The notes under the pieces: model-generated
What the model was told of the DNA's origin: nothing
What the model saw: only the letters and a program-made list of their open reading frames with translations
Databases searched by the model: none
Source of the DNA: Erythrobacter sp.
GTDB taxonomy: Bacteria; Pseudomonadota; Alphaproteobacteria; Sphingomonadales; Sphingomonadaceae
Direction: 5' to 3'
Assembly: GCA_013214365.1 (NCBI GenBank)
Contig: JABSPI010000250.1
Location: 1-6,257, forward strand
Length of the DNA stretch: 6,257 nt
Program-made: the position numbers and the translations under genes
Shown here: piece by piece, positions 1 through 5,575 of the stretch
Layout: every line of letters begins with the position of its first letter
How positions within the stretch are numbered: the first letter of the stretch is position 1

Positions 1-71
1 GTCTGCATCCCTAAAGCTACGGTTTATGGATCAGCGGCGCTGAGAGCCTGAGCCCAAATTATCCAGCGCGC

Positions 72-90
72 GCCGAGCTCTTTTCTCGGC
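72..90. other. Small inverted repeat (possible hairpin) upstream of tRNA-Leu
   Basis: GCCGAG (72-77) and CTCGGC (85-90) form a perfect 6-bp stem around a 7-base loop CTCTTTT. No T-run follows on the plus strand, so it is not a textbook intrinsic terminator. It could end a gene lying left of the window. The rest of positions 1-230 holds no supported gene: all three plus frames reach a stop within the first 51 bases and no minus-strand start opens a reading frame of useful length. A TAGAAT at 185-190 resembles a -10 box for the tRNA but has no convincing -35 partner. Confidence 0.3.
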
Positions 91-230
91 CACACCCGGC
101 TCAAGCGCACAAATGGGCAATTTTAGGGCGGCCCCACCCCTTCTCTGCCCATCTATTTTCGAACTTATGTCTGATGTGGGTTGCTAGAATAGATCGGTCC
201 CGCTAACAGCCGCTCCTGCTGCTCAGGTGT

Positions 231-315
231 GCCCCTGTGGTGGAATTGGTAGACGCGAGCGATTCAAAATCGCTTTCCTTCGGGAGTGCCCGTTCGAGTC
301 GGGCCAGGGGCACCA
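231..315 (+). tRNA. tRNA-Leu(CAA), CCA end encoded
   Basis: This tRNA reads UUG leucine codons. The cloverleaf can be drawn by hand. The 7-bp acceptor stem is GCCCCTG (231-237) with CAGGGGC (305-311). The D-arm region carries GGTAGAC. The anticodon stem is AGCGA (258-262) with TCGCT (270-274) around the 7-base loop TTCAAAA, which places the anticodon CAA at 265-267. The long variable arm has a TCC/GGA stem closed by a TTCG tetraloop (276-285), as expected for a class II tRNA. The T arm is a perfect 5-bp stem (288-292 with 300-304) around TTCGAGT. Discriminator A312 and an encoded CCA (313-315) follow, then five T residues (316-320). It is convergent with the hydrolase gene on the other strand. 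Confidence 0.97.
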
Positions 316-324
316 TTTTTCGGT

Positions 325-338
325 TCGTCAAACGACGA
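325..338. other. Short inverted repeat between tRNA-Leu and hydrolase 3' ends
   Basis: TCGTC (325-329) and GACGA (334-338) pair around the 4-base loop AAAC, in the 79-base gap between the convergent tRNA and hydrolase gene. There is no T-run after it on either strand, although five T residues lie just before it on the plus strand, directly after the tRNA CCA. It may help separate the two transcripts, but the stem is short and could be chance. Confidence 0.2.
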
Positions 339-394
339 CGCAATGACCCACCGACATTTGCAACCGTATCTGCGAAACCCGTCTGGCGATCTTA

Positions 395-2062
395 TTAATC
401 GCATTCATTCGACAGCTCGAACCGAACATTCCTTATGCGATTGTTATCGACCCAAAGGCGGACGACGTCCTCATTTGCAGAGCGCTCAAAACGGAACCGG
501 TAAGCATTCCAGCGTATATAATCTGCGCCTACCATGCGTGCATCACGCGCACGGCCGTTTTTGGTCATAGTGAAGTCATTTTCACCCTGCCAATCGAACC
601 TGATCCAAGTATCGGTTTCTGCGTTGAGAAAGCATTTCTCCAGCGATTCCCGGCTACCAGCATCATTGGGTACAGGGGCAACCTTCAAACCTGTATTTAC
701 TGGCTGGCTTGGCAAGAAAAGCCGAAGCCTGCGCGTGCCTTCAGGGGCTGAGTCAAATGCAATTTTTAGCTCTGGCAGTGTTTCATACGACCACACATTG
801 CCAACTTCATGAACCAGGCGAACCGGGTCCCGGCCTTCGATTTCGCGATACAAATCACCATCGCGCTGCGTGATCTTCAAAAAGCCTGCATTCCCCAGCT
901 CATATAAGCCTAGAATTTCGCGCTGCGTGGGGCGTGCCAAAACCTTGTCCGGGCCAGCTGGGTAATCGAAAGCCTGATCCACTGGGATGTCCAAGATCGC
1001 TGCCATCACCCTTTGACCAAGCCCGACCATGCTGACCCCGCCGGTATTTCCCATAACGACAACCGACATTTGCCTTTCGGGAAGGCGCAGAACATATGCA
1101 TTAAAAGCACCTGTACTGCCAATATGCGAGACGGCGGGCTGACCGCCAAAACGGCTCATCTCAAGCCCGTATCCATAATTCCCAGGCAGATTGCGATCAG
1201 GCCGCCTCTGGCTAATTTCGATCAAACCTCGCGGCAACTCGCTGGCCGCGCCCTGCACTTGCATTTCCCACATCAGCTGATCTTTCAAGGTGGTGAAGAG
1301 ATAACCGTCACCGAACAAATTCACGATAGCTGGAAATTCGCGCCAACCATTCCAATCGCCATAGGGCCGCGCCTGTTGAGGGATGATATTACTCGCGCGC
1401 CGCTTCCAGCCCGTATCCGCCATGCCCAGTTCATCGAAGAAGGCGCGAGCATAAAGGTCAAATCGCTCAGCGGTTACATTCTCGATCATTTGCGCCAAGA
1501 GAACATAGTTTGAATTGCTGTAAAGATAATCGCTGCCAGGCGCAAAATTGAGTTCGCTTTGCAAATCCAGCAAACGTTTCGCATCGCGGGTGCTTAGGGG
1601 GCGCTCGTACCAAGTGATCCCGGTCAAAGACCACAATTCATAGATATCCCTGACGCCGCTCGTATGGGTCAACAATTGGTTGACCGAGATTTCCTGAGAA
1701 ATCAGAGGCAAGGCATCAGGCAGATATGTACGAAAGTCCTCATCAAGATCGATTTGCCCTTGCTCGGCCAATGACAACGCCATCACACCAACAAATTGTT
1801 TCGCGTTGGAGGCAATATTGAAACGGGTCGCTTGACCGATCTCAACTTCAAAAGAGAGGTCTGCAAGGCCCTCATAATGCTCCAAGGCAATTTCGCCCTC
1901 GCGCACCACACCAATGGCGAAGCCGGGGTCGCCCTCTTCCACCAAGCCATCGAGAACCGCATCAACTCGCGCGCGCTCTGAGACACTTAAATCGCGGGCA
2001 CTGCTCTCAAATGGCAAGTGGATCGCAAAAACAAAAGCAAATATCCAAGCAAAAGACCGCAT
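395..2062 (-). CDS. Secreted serine hydrolase, beta-lactamase/penicillin-binding-protein-like (class C fold)
   Basis: A 555-residue exported protein of the serine beta-lactamase / D-alanyl-D-alanine carboxypeptidase / esterase superfamily. Residues 1-22 or so form a signal peptide (MRSF, then a hydrophobic stretch, then SSARD). The catalytic domain spans about 25-360: SNAK at 85-88 is the SxxK motif with nucleophile Ser85 and Lys88, LLTHTSG (130-136) is a family signature, YSN at 181-183 is the YxN motif, and HIG at 313-315 replaces KTG. Residues about 370-555 form a separate C-terminal region that looks beta-rich, as in many long members of this family. The start at 2062 is preferred over an in-frame ATG at 2107 because GGAGGAG lies 8 bases before it and the signal peptide begins there. 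The substrate cannot be told from sequence: it may be a peptidase, esterase or beta-lactamase, and HIG rather than KTG fits the esterase/peptidase side. GC is visibly lower than in neighbouring genes. Confidence 0.9.
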   Translation of the reverse strand: MRSFAWIFAFVFAIHLPFESSARDLSVSERARVDAVLDGLVEEGDPGFAIGVVREGEIALEHYEGLADLSFEVEIGQATRFNIASNAKQFVGVMALSLAEQGQIDLDEDFRTYLPDALPLISQEISVNQLLTHTSGVRDIYELWSLTGITWYERPLSTRDAKRLLDLQSELNFAPGSDYLYSNSNYVLLAQMIENVTAERFDLYARAFFDELGMADTGWKRRASNIIPQQARPYGDWNGWREFPAIVNLFGDGYLFTTLKDQLMWEMQVQGAASELPRGLIEISQRRPDRNLPGNYGYGLEMSRFGGQPAVSHIGSTGAFNAYVLRLPERQMSVVVMGNTGGVSMVGLGQRVMAAILDIPVDQAFDYPAGPDKVLARPTQREILGLYELGNAGFLKITQRDGDLYREIEGRDPVRLVHEVGNVWSYETLPELKIAFDSAPEGTRRLRLFLPSQPVNTGLKVAPVPNDAGSRESLEKCFLNAETDTWIRFDWQGENDFTMTKNGRARDARMVGADYIRWNAYRFRFERSANEDVVRLWVDNNRIRNVRFELSNECD

Positions 2063-2070
2063 AATTCCCC

Positions 2071-2077
2071 CTCCTCC
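2071..2077 (-). promoter_or_regulatory. Strong ribosome binding site deciding the hydrolase start
   Basis: On the minus strand GGAGGAG sits 8 bases before the ATG at 2062-2060, inside an almost pure purine run. It fixes the start at 2062. The longer reading frame from 2107 would translate this same purine run as a string of five glycines, a typical sign of an overextended start. Confidence 0.8.
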
Positions 2078-2130
2078 ACCCCGCGCGATAAACGGGCAGG
2101 CGTCCATCTTGTTAGACGGTGCGAGCGGTC

Positions 2131-2159
2131 ATTATCATTGACAGTCGGACAGAACACAA
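2131..2159 (-). promoter_or_regulatory. Candidate sigma-70-type promoter for the serine hydrolase
   Basis: On the minus strand TTGTGT (2159-2154) and GATAAT (2136-2131) are separated by exactly 17 bases. The -10 matches TATAAT at five of six positions and the -35 keeps the TTG core. Transcription would start near 2124, leaving a leader of roughly 60 bases before the ATG at 2062. It lies in the 162-base gap after the phosphatase gene, so the hydrolase is probably transcribed separately. Confidence 0.5.
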
Positions 2160-2164
2160 GCGAG

Positions 2165-2187
2165 CGTCGCCAACAATATTTGGCGCG
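2165..2187 (-). terminator. Possible hairpin terminator after the phosphatase gene
   Basis: CGCCAA (2168-2173) and TTGGCG (2180-2185) form a 6-bp stem around a 6-base loop. Two further G-C pairs (2165-2166 with 2186-2187) add to it across a single bulged base. It lies about 38 bases past the phosphatase stop codon and just ahead of the hydrolase promoter candidate. The downstream tail on the minus strand is only mildly T-rich (CTCGCTTGTGTTCTG), so Rho-independent function is uncertain. Confidence 0.35.
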
Positions 2188-2224
2188 TTCTTAAATAGGC
2201 AAAAAACCAGGAAACGACGCGTGC

Positions 2225-3043
2225 TTAGCGCAGGCTACCGGCGAGGATTTTGTGCAGCTTGGAATGCAGCGCGTCATTGGCTGCGAGAATTTGCTTGGAA
2301 TGGATCGGGTTTGAGCGGCCGCGAAAATCGCTCACAAAGCCGCCCGCCTCGCGCACCAACAGACATCCTGCCGCCGTGTCCCAATCGTTGAGACCGCTTT
2401 CCCAAAACCCGTCAAAGCGCCCTTGCGCCAGATAGGCCAGATCAAGCGAGGCCGCGCCGAACCTGCGGATCCCGGCAACCTCTGGACCGATGGCGCCAAA
2501 AATTCGGCTCCACTCGGCAAAGTCGCCATGACCTTGGAAGGGGATACCGGTCGCGATCAGGGCATCGGACAAAGTGCGGCGCCCCGACACCCGCAATCGT
2601 GCATCTTGCAGCCATGCGCCGCGGGTTTTCTCCGCCCAATAGGTTGCATCCTGGATCGGGTCATAGATGACGGCTGCGGTCACATCATCCCAGCCCTTGC
2701 CATCGAGACGCGGTTCTTGAACCGCAATGCTGATCGCGAAATGCGGGATCCCGTGGAGGAAATTGCTGGTCCCATCGAGCGGATCGACGATCCAGCGCGG
2801 CTTGCTGTCATCGCCTTCGATGACCCCTGCCTCTTCCATGACAAAGCCCCAATCGGGACGTGCATGGAGCAGTTCGTCATAAATCGCCCGCTCGGCGCGC
2901 ATATCGGCTTTGGAGACGAAATCCGCCGGCCCCTTACGGCTGACCTGCAAATGTTCAACTTCGCCAAAATCACGGCGCAAGCGCGAACCCGCTTTGCGCG
3001 CAGCGCGTTCCATAACGCGAACCAGGCCGGAAAACATCGACAT
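2225..3043 (-). CDS. suhB: Inositol monophosphatase family protein (SuhB-like)
   Basis: A 272-residue cytosolic, Mg-dependent sugar-phosphate phosphatase of the IMPase/FIG superfamily; the known family reaction is hydrolysis of myo-inositol-1-phosphate or related sugar phosphates. Visible motifs: DFVSKAD (41-47); MEEAG with metal-ligand glutamates at 70-71; the signature WIVDPLDGTSNF (84-95) with metal-binding Asp87 and Asp90 and the catalytic GTS; and the second signature WDTAAG (221-226) with Asp222, followed by LVREAGG. Length is normal for the family. The start codon lies 6 bases after the efp stop, so the two genes are very probably co-transcribed. A second ATG two codons in is possible; neither has a clear Shine-Dalgarno, which fits translation coupled to efp. 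The SuhB name is by motif similarity; the physiological substrate could differ. Confidence 0.93.
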   Translation of the reverse strand: MSMFSGLVRVMERAARKAGSRLRRDFGEVEHLQVSRKGPADFVSKADMRAERAIYDELLHARPDWGFVMEEAGVIEGDDSKPRWIVDPLDGTSNFLHGIPHFAISIAVQEPRLDGKGWDDVTAAVIYDPIQDATYWAEKTRGAWLQDARLRVSGRRTLSDALIATGIPFQGHGDFAEWSRIFGAIGPEVAGIRRFGAASLDLAYLAQGRFDGFWESGLNDWDTAAGCLLVREAGGFVSDFRGRSNPIHSKQILAANDALHSKLHKILAGSLR

Positions 3044-3049
3044 AGTGAG

Positions 3050-3613
3050 TTAGCTCGCCTTCCCGACATAAGTTTGTTCGTAGACATCGACCACGATGCG
3101 CGTGCCGCTTTCGATATGCGGCGGAACCATGATGCGAACACCATTGTCGAGCACGGCCGGCTTATAGCTCGATGACGCGGTCTGGCCCTTCACCACTGCG
3201 TCAGCCTCGACAATTTCAGCTTCGATTTGGCTGGGCAATTGCACGCTGATCGGCTTCTCTTCCCACAATTCCAACATCACCTGCATCCCGTCCTGAAGGA
3301 ACGGCCGAGCATCCCCCAAAAGATCGTTGGGCAGGTTGATCTGTTCGTAGGTGTTTGTGTCCATGAAAACGAGCATATCGCCATCTTCGTAGAGGAATTG
3401 ATATTCCTGCGTGTCGAGGCGCACCTTCTCAACCGTATCGGCGCTGCGGAAACGCACATTGGTTTTGCGGCCATCCTGCAGGTTCTTCATCTCGACCTGC
3501 ATGTAGGCACCGCCCTTGCCCGGCTGGGTGTGCTGGATCTTGGCGACTTTCCAGATACCCTTTTCGTATTCGATGATATTGCCGGGACGAATGTCGACGC
3601 CGCTGATCTTCAT
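3050..3613 (-). CDS. efp: Translation elongation factor P
   Basis: A 187-residue protein with the full EF-P length and three-domain layout. EF-P binds stalled ribosomes between the P and E sites and promotes peptide bond formation at polyproline stretches. The N-terminal KOW-like domain starts [12 protein letters not shown] and carries the loop PGKGGA (31-36). Lys33 in that loop corresponds to the lysine that EpmA beta-lysylates in E. coli (Lys34); the EarP-type arginine is absent. The middle OB domain covers about 65-125. The C-terminal OB domain holds [12 protein letters not shown] (142-153) and ends with [21 protein letters not shown]. The start at 3613 is chosen because known EF-Ps begin at the equivalent of MKISG; the frame stays open for 25 more residues up to 3688, but that segment is not part of the family. 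The upstream AAAGAAAG is a weak ribosome binding site. It is first in a likely two-gene operon with the phosphatase. Confidence 0.97.
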   Translation of the reverse strand: MKISGVDIRPGNIIEYEKGIWKVAKIQHTQPGKGGAYMQVEMKNLQDGRKTNVRFRSADTVEKVRLDTQEYQFLYEDGDMLVFMDTNTYEQINLPNDLLGDARPFLQDGMQVMLELWEEKPISVQLPSQIEAEIVEADAVVKGQTASSSYKPAVLDNGVRIMVPPHIESGTRIVVDVYEQTYVGKAS

Positions 3614-3648
3614 GGCCGTGTGCTTTCTTTGAATGGTGCGGCGCGCAA

Positions 3649-3661
3649 GATCTTCAAGATC
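3649..3661. repeat. Inverted and direct repeat in the efp leader
   Basis: GATCTT and AAGATC flank a single central base, giving a near-perfect 13-base palindrome about 36 bases upstream of the efp start. It overlaps the perfect 8-base palindrome AAGATCTT (3647-3654) and contains the second copy of a CAAGATC direct repeat (3646-3652 and 3655-3661). It resembles a small operator more than an RNA hairpin because the loop would be too tight. No known regulator is recognised. Confidence 0.3.
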
Positions 3662-3684
3662 GCTCTGCCGTGGAATGATGCGGC

Positions 3685-3713
3685 CCAATAGCGGTTTGAG
3701 GCTCGCACGGCAA
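3685..3713 (-). promoter_or_regulatory. Candidate promoter for efp
   Basis: On the minus strand TTGCCG (3713-3708) and TATTGG (3690-3685) are spaced by 17 bases. The -35 is a fair match and the -10 is poor (three of six). Transcription would start near 3678 with a leader of about 65 bases that includes the repeat at 3646-3661. Spacing is right but box quality is low. Confidence 0.25.
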
Positions 3714-3720
3714 GCTTACC

Positions 3721-3755
3721 GAGAGCACACTGCCAACGGGCAGCGAGCGCTCTGC
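3721..3755. other. Two-part stem-loop in the efp / secreted-protein intergenic region
   Basis: An inner stem CTGCC (3730-3734) with GGCAG (3739-3743) around AACG is enclosed by an outer stem AGAGC (3722-3726) with GCTCT (3749-3753), separated by a small asymmetric internal loop. It lies in the 217-base gap between two divergent genes and is followed on the plus strand by GCAAAAAGG. It could be a structured leader, a small RNA element or a protein-binding site. It has no terminal T-run in either direction, so it is not a standard terminator. The gap contains no supported coding sequence. Confidence 0.3.
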
Positions 3756-3830
3756 AAAAAGGCATGGTTAATAGCGTGGTCACCTTAACGCCGGAGTGCT
3801 ATTCATCGCATAGATTGGAAAGACCCGAAG

Positions 3831-4232
3831 ATGAAAGCAGCGCACATAGTGATTCTCACGCTCACCGCAGCGATTATTGCGGGTACGGTGCCGGCTTCTG
3901 GTCAGGTTGAAACCGCCAAGGCACCAATGCCGCCTGAAGGCGCGCTGGGCACGATGCCTCATGGTGAATATCGCTGTGCGCTGCCGGGTGATGCGGGCGG
4001 CCCCGCCACTATTGAGGTGGAGCAGGAGAATTTTCGCATTTCCACCGCCTCTCGCTATGTCAGCGATATGGGTTCCGGCACATACATAATGCGCGGAAAT
4101 GATTTGGAATTCACTCGTGGCCCCAAGAAGGGGGAGCGTTTCACCCGCATGGGCGACAATCAGCTACGCAAGCTGACTGATGGAGGCGATCCGAGCAACC
4201 TGCTGTGCACAAGGCTGCCGGGCGGGCGTTAA
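3831..4232 (+). CDS. Small secreted protein of unknown function, two cysteines
   Basis: A 133-residue protein that I cannot assign to a named family. Residues 1-24 form a clear Sec signal peptide (MKAAH, hydrophobic core, ASG just before Gln25), so the mature protein of about 109 residues should be periplasmic. The mature part starts with a Pro/Ala-rich linker, then GTMPHGEYRCALPG (40-53), a likely beta-rich core (ATIEVEQENFRISTASRY; SGTYIMRGNDLEFTRGPKKGERFTRMG) and a C-terminal LLCTRLPGG. Cys49 and Cys126, near the two ends of the domain, could form one disulfide that closes it. A GGAAAG (3817-3822) upstream of the ATG may be the ribosome binding site. It diverges from efp and converges on the DUF218 gene with 16 bases between stops. 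Similar short exported proteins are common in sphingomonads, but that is recollection, not a search. Confidence 0.8.
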   Translation: MKAAHIVILTLTAAIIAGTVPASGQVETAKAPMPPEGALGTMPHGEYRCALPGDAGGPATIEVEQENFRISTASRYVSDMGSGTYIMRGNDLEFTRGPKKGERFTRMGDNQLRKLTDGGDPSNLLCTRLPGGR

Positions 4233-4237
4233 CCCGC
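4222..4237. terminator. Weak hairpin at the convergent gene ends
   Basis: GCGGG (4222-4226) and CCCGC (4233-4237) pair around a 6-base loop that holds the TAA stop codon of the secreted-protein gene. A second small repeat, GCGC (4236-4239) with GCGC (4246-4249), follows. The gap to the opposing gene is only 16 bases and there is no T-run. It may act as a bidirectional 3'-end structure, but the support is only the base pairing. Confidence 0.25.
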
Positions 4238-4248
4238 GCAAGCAAGCG

Positions 4249-4821
4249 CTACGCCCCGAACACCCAATAATGGTGTAAGAAATAGACCTCGCGCGCTAGA
4301 AACGGCGCTTGTGTCGACCATGTGCGATAGCGGGTCGTCTGCGTCGCGCTTGTCCGGGCATTGATACCAAGTTCCCCCGCCATCAGATGGGCGCGGCGCA
4401 GATGCAAAGAGTCAGAGACAATCAGCGCCGAGCGGTGCCCGCCAGCCTGCATCAAACGCTGCGCTTCGATCAGGTTTTGCCGCGTGGTGCGCGAGCGCTC
4501 CTCTACCGAGATATCGTTCGCCGGTATGCCTGCTGCAATCGCATAGCTGCGCGCCGCACCGGCTTCGGAAAGGATGTCTTCTTTAGACCGCGCTCCGGTG
4601 AAAATTATGCCCTTCACTCGCCCTGAATTGTAGAGTTCAACCGCGTGGTCGATGCGCGCGGCAAAAACCGGGGAAGGTTTGTCGGTAAAAACCGCCGCGC
4701 CAAGGACGATAGCGACATCGCCGGTGTCAGTTGGATCTTCGATCGGGCCGGTGCCTATCCATAAGGCGATGGCTGCGAGCCATAGAGCGATTGCCGCCAG
4801 CGCTGCAAAAATCCATTTCAT
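4249..4821 (-). CDS. SanA/YdcF-family (DUF218) membrane-anchored protein
   Basis: A 190-residue protein with one N-terminal membrane helix (about 3-22, MKWIFAALAAIALWLAAIAL) and a DUF218 Rossmann-like domain facing the periplasm. Family marks: AIVLGAAV (37-44), IIFTGARSKEDILSEAGAARSYA (72-94, the FTGG-like loop and the SEA helix), ISVEERSRTTRQNLIEA (104-120, the E-x-S/T-x-N-T-x-E-N-like motif) and ALIVSDSLHLRRAHLMA (132-148, the VT-D-x-H-x-R-A motif). E. coli SanA in this family affects envelope permeability to vancomycin, and YdcF binds S-adenosylmethionine; the exact activity of most members is unknown. Its ATG overlaps the thiE TGA by four bases (ATGA at 4821-4818), so translation is probably coupled; it has no good ribosome binding site of its own. 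No functional link to thiamine is apparent beyond this layout. Confidence 0.9.
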   Translation of the reverse strand: MKWIFAALAAIALWLAAIALWIGTGPIEDPTDTGDVAIVLGAAVFTDKPSPVFAARIDHAVELYNSGRVKGIIFTGARSKEDILSEAGAARSYAIAAGIPANDISVEERSRTTRQNLIEAQRLMQAGGHRSALIVSDSLHLRRAHLMAGELGINARTSATQTTRYRTWSTQAPFLAREVYFLHHYWVFGA

Positions 4822-5447
4822 CCCAATTGCTTGGTAAATGCCTCGATCGCGGCCACTTCATCACCGTTCCAGACCGCGCCCGATACAGCGAGAAAATCCG
4901 CGCCCGCTTCGACCAGCGGGCCGCAATTTTCAGGTGTAATCCCCCCAATCGCAACCAGCGGGATCTCAAATAATTGCACCCAACGCTCGATCATATCGAT
5001 TGTGGGCCTTTCCGCGTCGCCCTTATCCTTGGTCGTTGACTCAAAGAAGGCGCCGAAAGCCACATAATCTGCACCTGCCTCGCCCGCTTCCATAGCCAGA
5101 TGCATGGACGCGTGACACGTCACTCCGATTTGAGCGTCGCGCCCCAATGCCTCGCGCGCTTGCTTAGGGTCTCCATCATCCTGCCCCAAATGGACCCCAT
5201 CCGCCTTGAGCCGCTTGGCAAGGGGCACACTGTCATTGACGATGAACGCAACGTCATGAGCAGCGCAGATATCCTGCAACGGAGCTGCAAGACGCGCGGC
5301 TTCGTGTTGGTCAAGGCCTTTAACGCGGTACTGAAACGCAGTCACAAGGCCCTTACCGGCACCAAGAGCGCGCTCAAGCCGCTGCGGAAAGTCACCGCCG
5401 ACTTCGAGGGGAGAAATGAGATAAAGTTGGGTTGCTGTGTCGCTCAT
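4818..5447 (-). CDS. thiE: Thiamine phosphate synthase
   Basis: A 209-residue TIM-barrel enzyme that joins HMP-pyrophosphate and the thiazole phosphate to make thiamine monophosphate. Motifs in order: FQYRVKG (38-44), whose Arg41 and Lys43 match the pyrophosphate-binding residues of the family; FIVNDS (68-73); ADGVHLGQDD (82-91), with the metal-binding aspartates; IGVTCHAS (107-114), a variant of the usual GxSxHT segment; DYVAFGAFFESTTK (127-140), where Lys140 matches the conserved lysine of the family's TxTK motif; and the phosphate-binding IPLVAIGGI (162-170) and FLAVSGAVW (185-193). The length is typical and the key residues are kept, so it should be a true ThiE rather than the inactive TenI type. 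AAAGG (5460-5456) is an adequate ribosome binding site 8 bases before the ATG. It is the first gene of a two-gene unit with the DUF218 gene. I saw no TPP riboswitch in the short leader. Confidence 0.93.
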   Translation of the reverse strand: MSDTATQLYLISPLEVGGDFPQRLERALGAGKGLVTAFQYRVKGLDQHEAARLAAPLQDICAAHDVAFIVNDSVPLAKRLKADGVHLGQDDGDPKQAREALGRDAQIGVTCHASMHLAMEAGEAGADYVAFGAFFESTTKDKGDAERPTIDMIERWVQLFEIPLVAIGGITPENCGPLVEAGADFLAVSGAVWNGDEVAAIEAFTKQLG

Positions 5448-5490
5448 ACCAACAGCCTTTAGCGACCGCTCCGCGATGCGCCAATGGCCC

Positions 5491-5496
5491 TTTATA
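5491..5496 (-). promoter_or_regulatory. Candidate -10 box for thiE
   Basis: TATAAA on the minus strand lies 43 bases ahead of the thiE ATG, which would place the transcription start about 37 bases upstream of it. No good -35 hexamer is found at the expected distance. Such a short leader leaves no room for a TPP riboswitch. Confidence 0.25.
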
Positions 5497-5548
5497 TGCG
5501 AGCGCGGGACATATTTGCCCGATTGCCCCTCGAAGTGCCGGATTGTGG

Positions 5549-5554
5549 TATAAA
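5549..5554 (+). promoter_or_regulatory. Candidate -10 box for the small exported protein
   Basis: TATAAA in an AT-rich patch (GGTATAAATTATC) stands out from the GC-rich surroundings. It lies 21 bases ahead of the ATG at 5576, so the transcript would begin just upstream of the ribosome binding site. TTGCCC at 5523-5528 is the nearest -35-like hexamer but the 20-base spacing is long. Confidence 0.3.
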
Positions 5555-5561
5555 TTATCGC

Positions 5562-5570
5562 GAGGAGAAG
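5562..5570 (+). promoter_or_regulatory. Ribosome binding site deciding the start at 5576
   Basis: GAGGAGAAG, with the GGAG core ending 8 bases before the ATG, is a strong Shine-Dalgarno sequence. It selects ATG 5576, which opens directly into a signal peptide, over the in-frame upstream ATG at 5432, which would lie inside thiE on the opposite strand. Confidence 0.75.
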
Positions 5571-5575
5571 TTGAT

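Noticed and set aside
231..320. Attachment site of an integrated element at tRNA-Leu
   Set aside because: No second copy of the tRNA 3' end and no integrase gene is seen in the window; an 8-base match near 5220 is chance.
286..570. 94-residue plus-strand open frame beginning within the tRNA
   Set aside because: Its first codons fall inside the tRNA 3' half and the rest is antisense to the end of the hydrolase.
1013..1513. 166-residue plus-strand open frame
   Set aside because: It is antisense to the serine hydrolase core and has no motif, signal peptide or convincing ribosome binding site.
2063..2107. 15-residue N-terminal extension of the hydrolase from an ATG at 2107
   Set aside because: The extension translates the purine-rich ribosome binding site as five glycines and puts charged residues ahead of the signal peptide; the start at 2062 has a strong site 8 bases upstream.
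2423..3175. 250-residue plus-strand open frame
   Set aside because: It lies antisense to the phosphatase and the end of efp, both of which have complete family motifs. Its translation shows no recognisable domain; long antisense frames are common in GC-rich coding DNA.
3614..3688. 25-residue N-terminal extension of EF-P
   Set aside because: EF-P proteins begin at the equivalent of MKISG and the total of 187 residues is already the standard length.
5432..5575. 48-residue extension of the small exported protein
   Set aside because: It would start inside thiE and bury the signal peptide; a strong ribosome binding site supports the start at 5576.
5448..5575. TPP riboswitch upstream of thiE
   Set aside because: The 128-base gap shows neither the CTGAGA core nor the downstream conserved half of a THI element, and the likely leader is under 40 bases.
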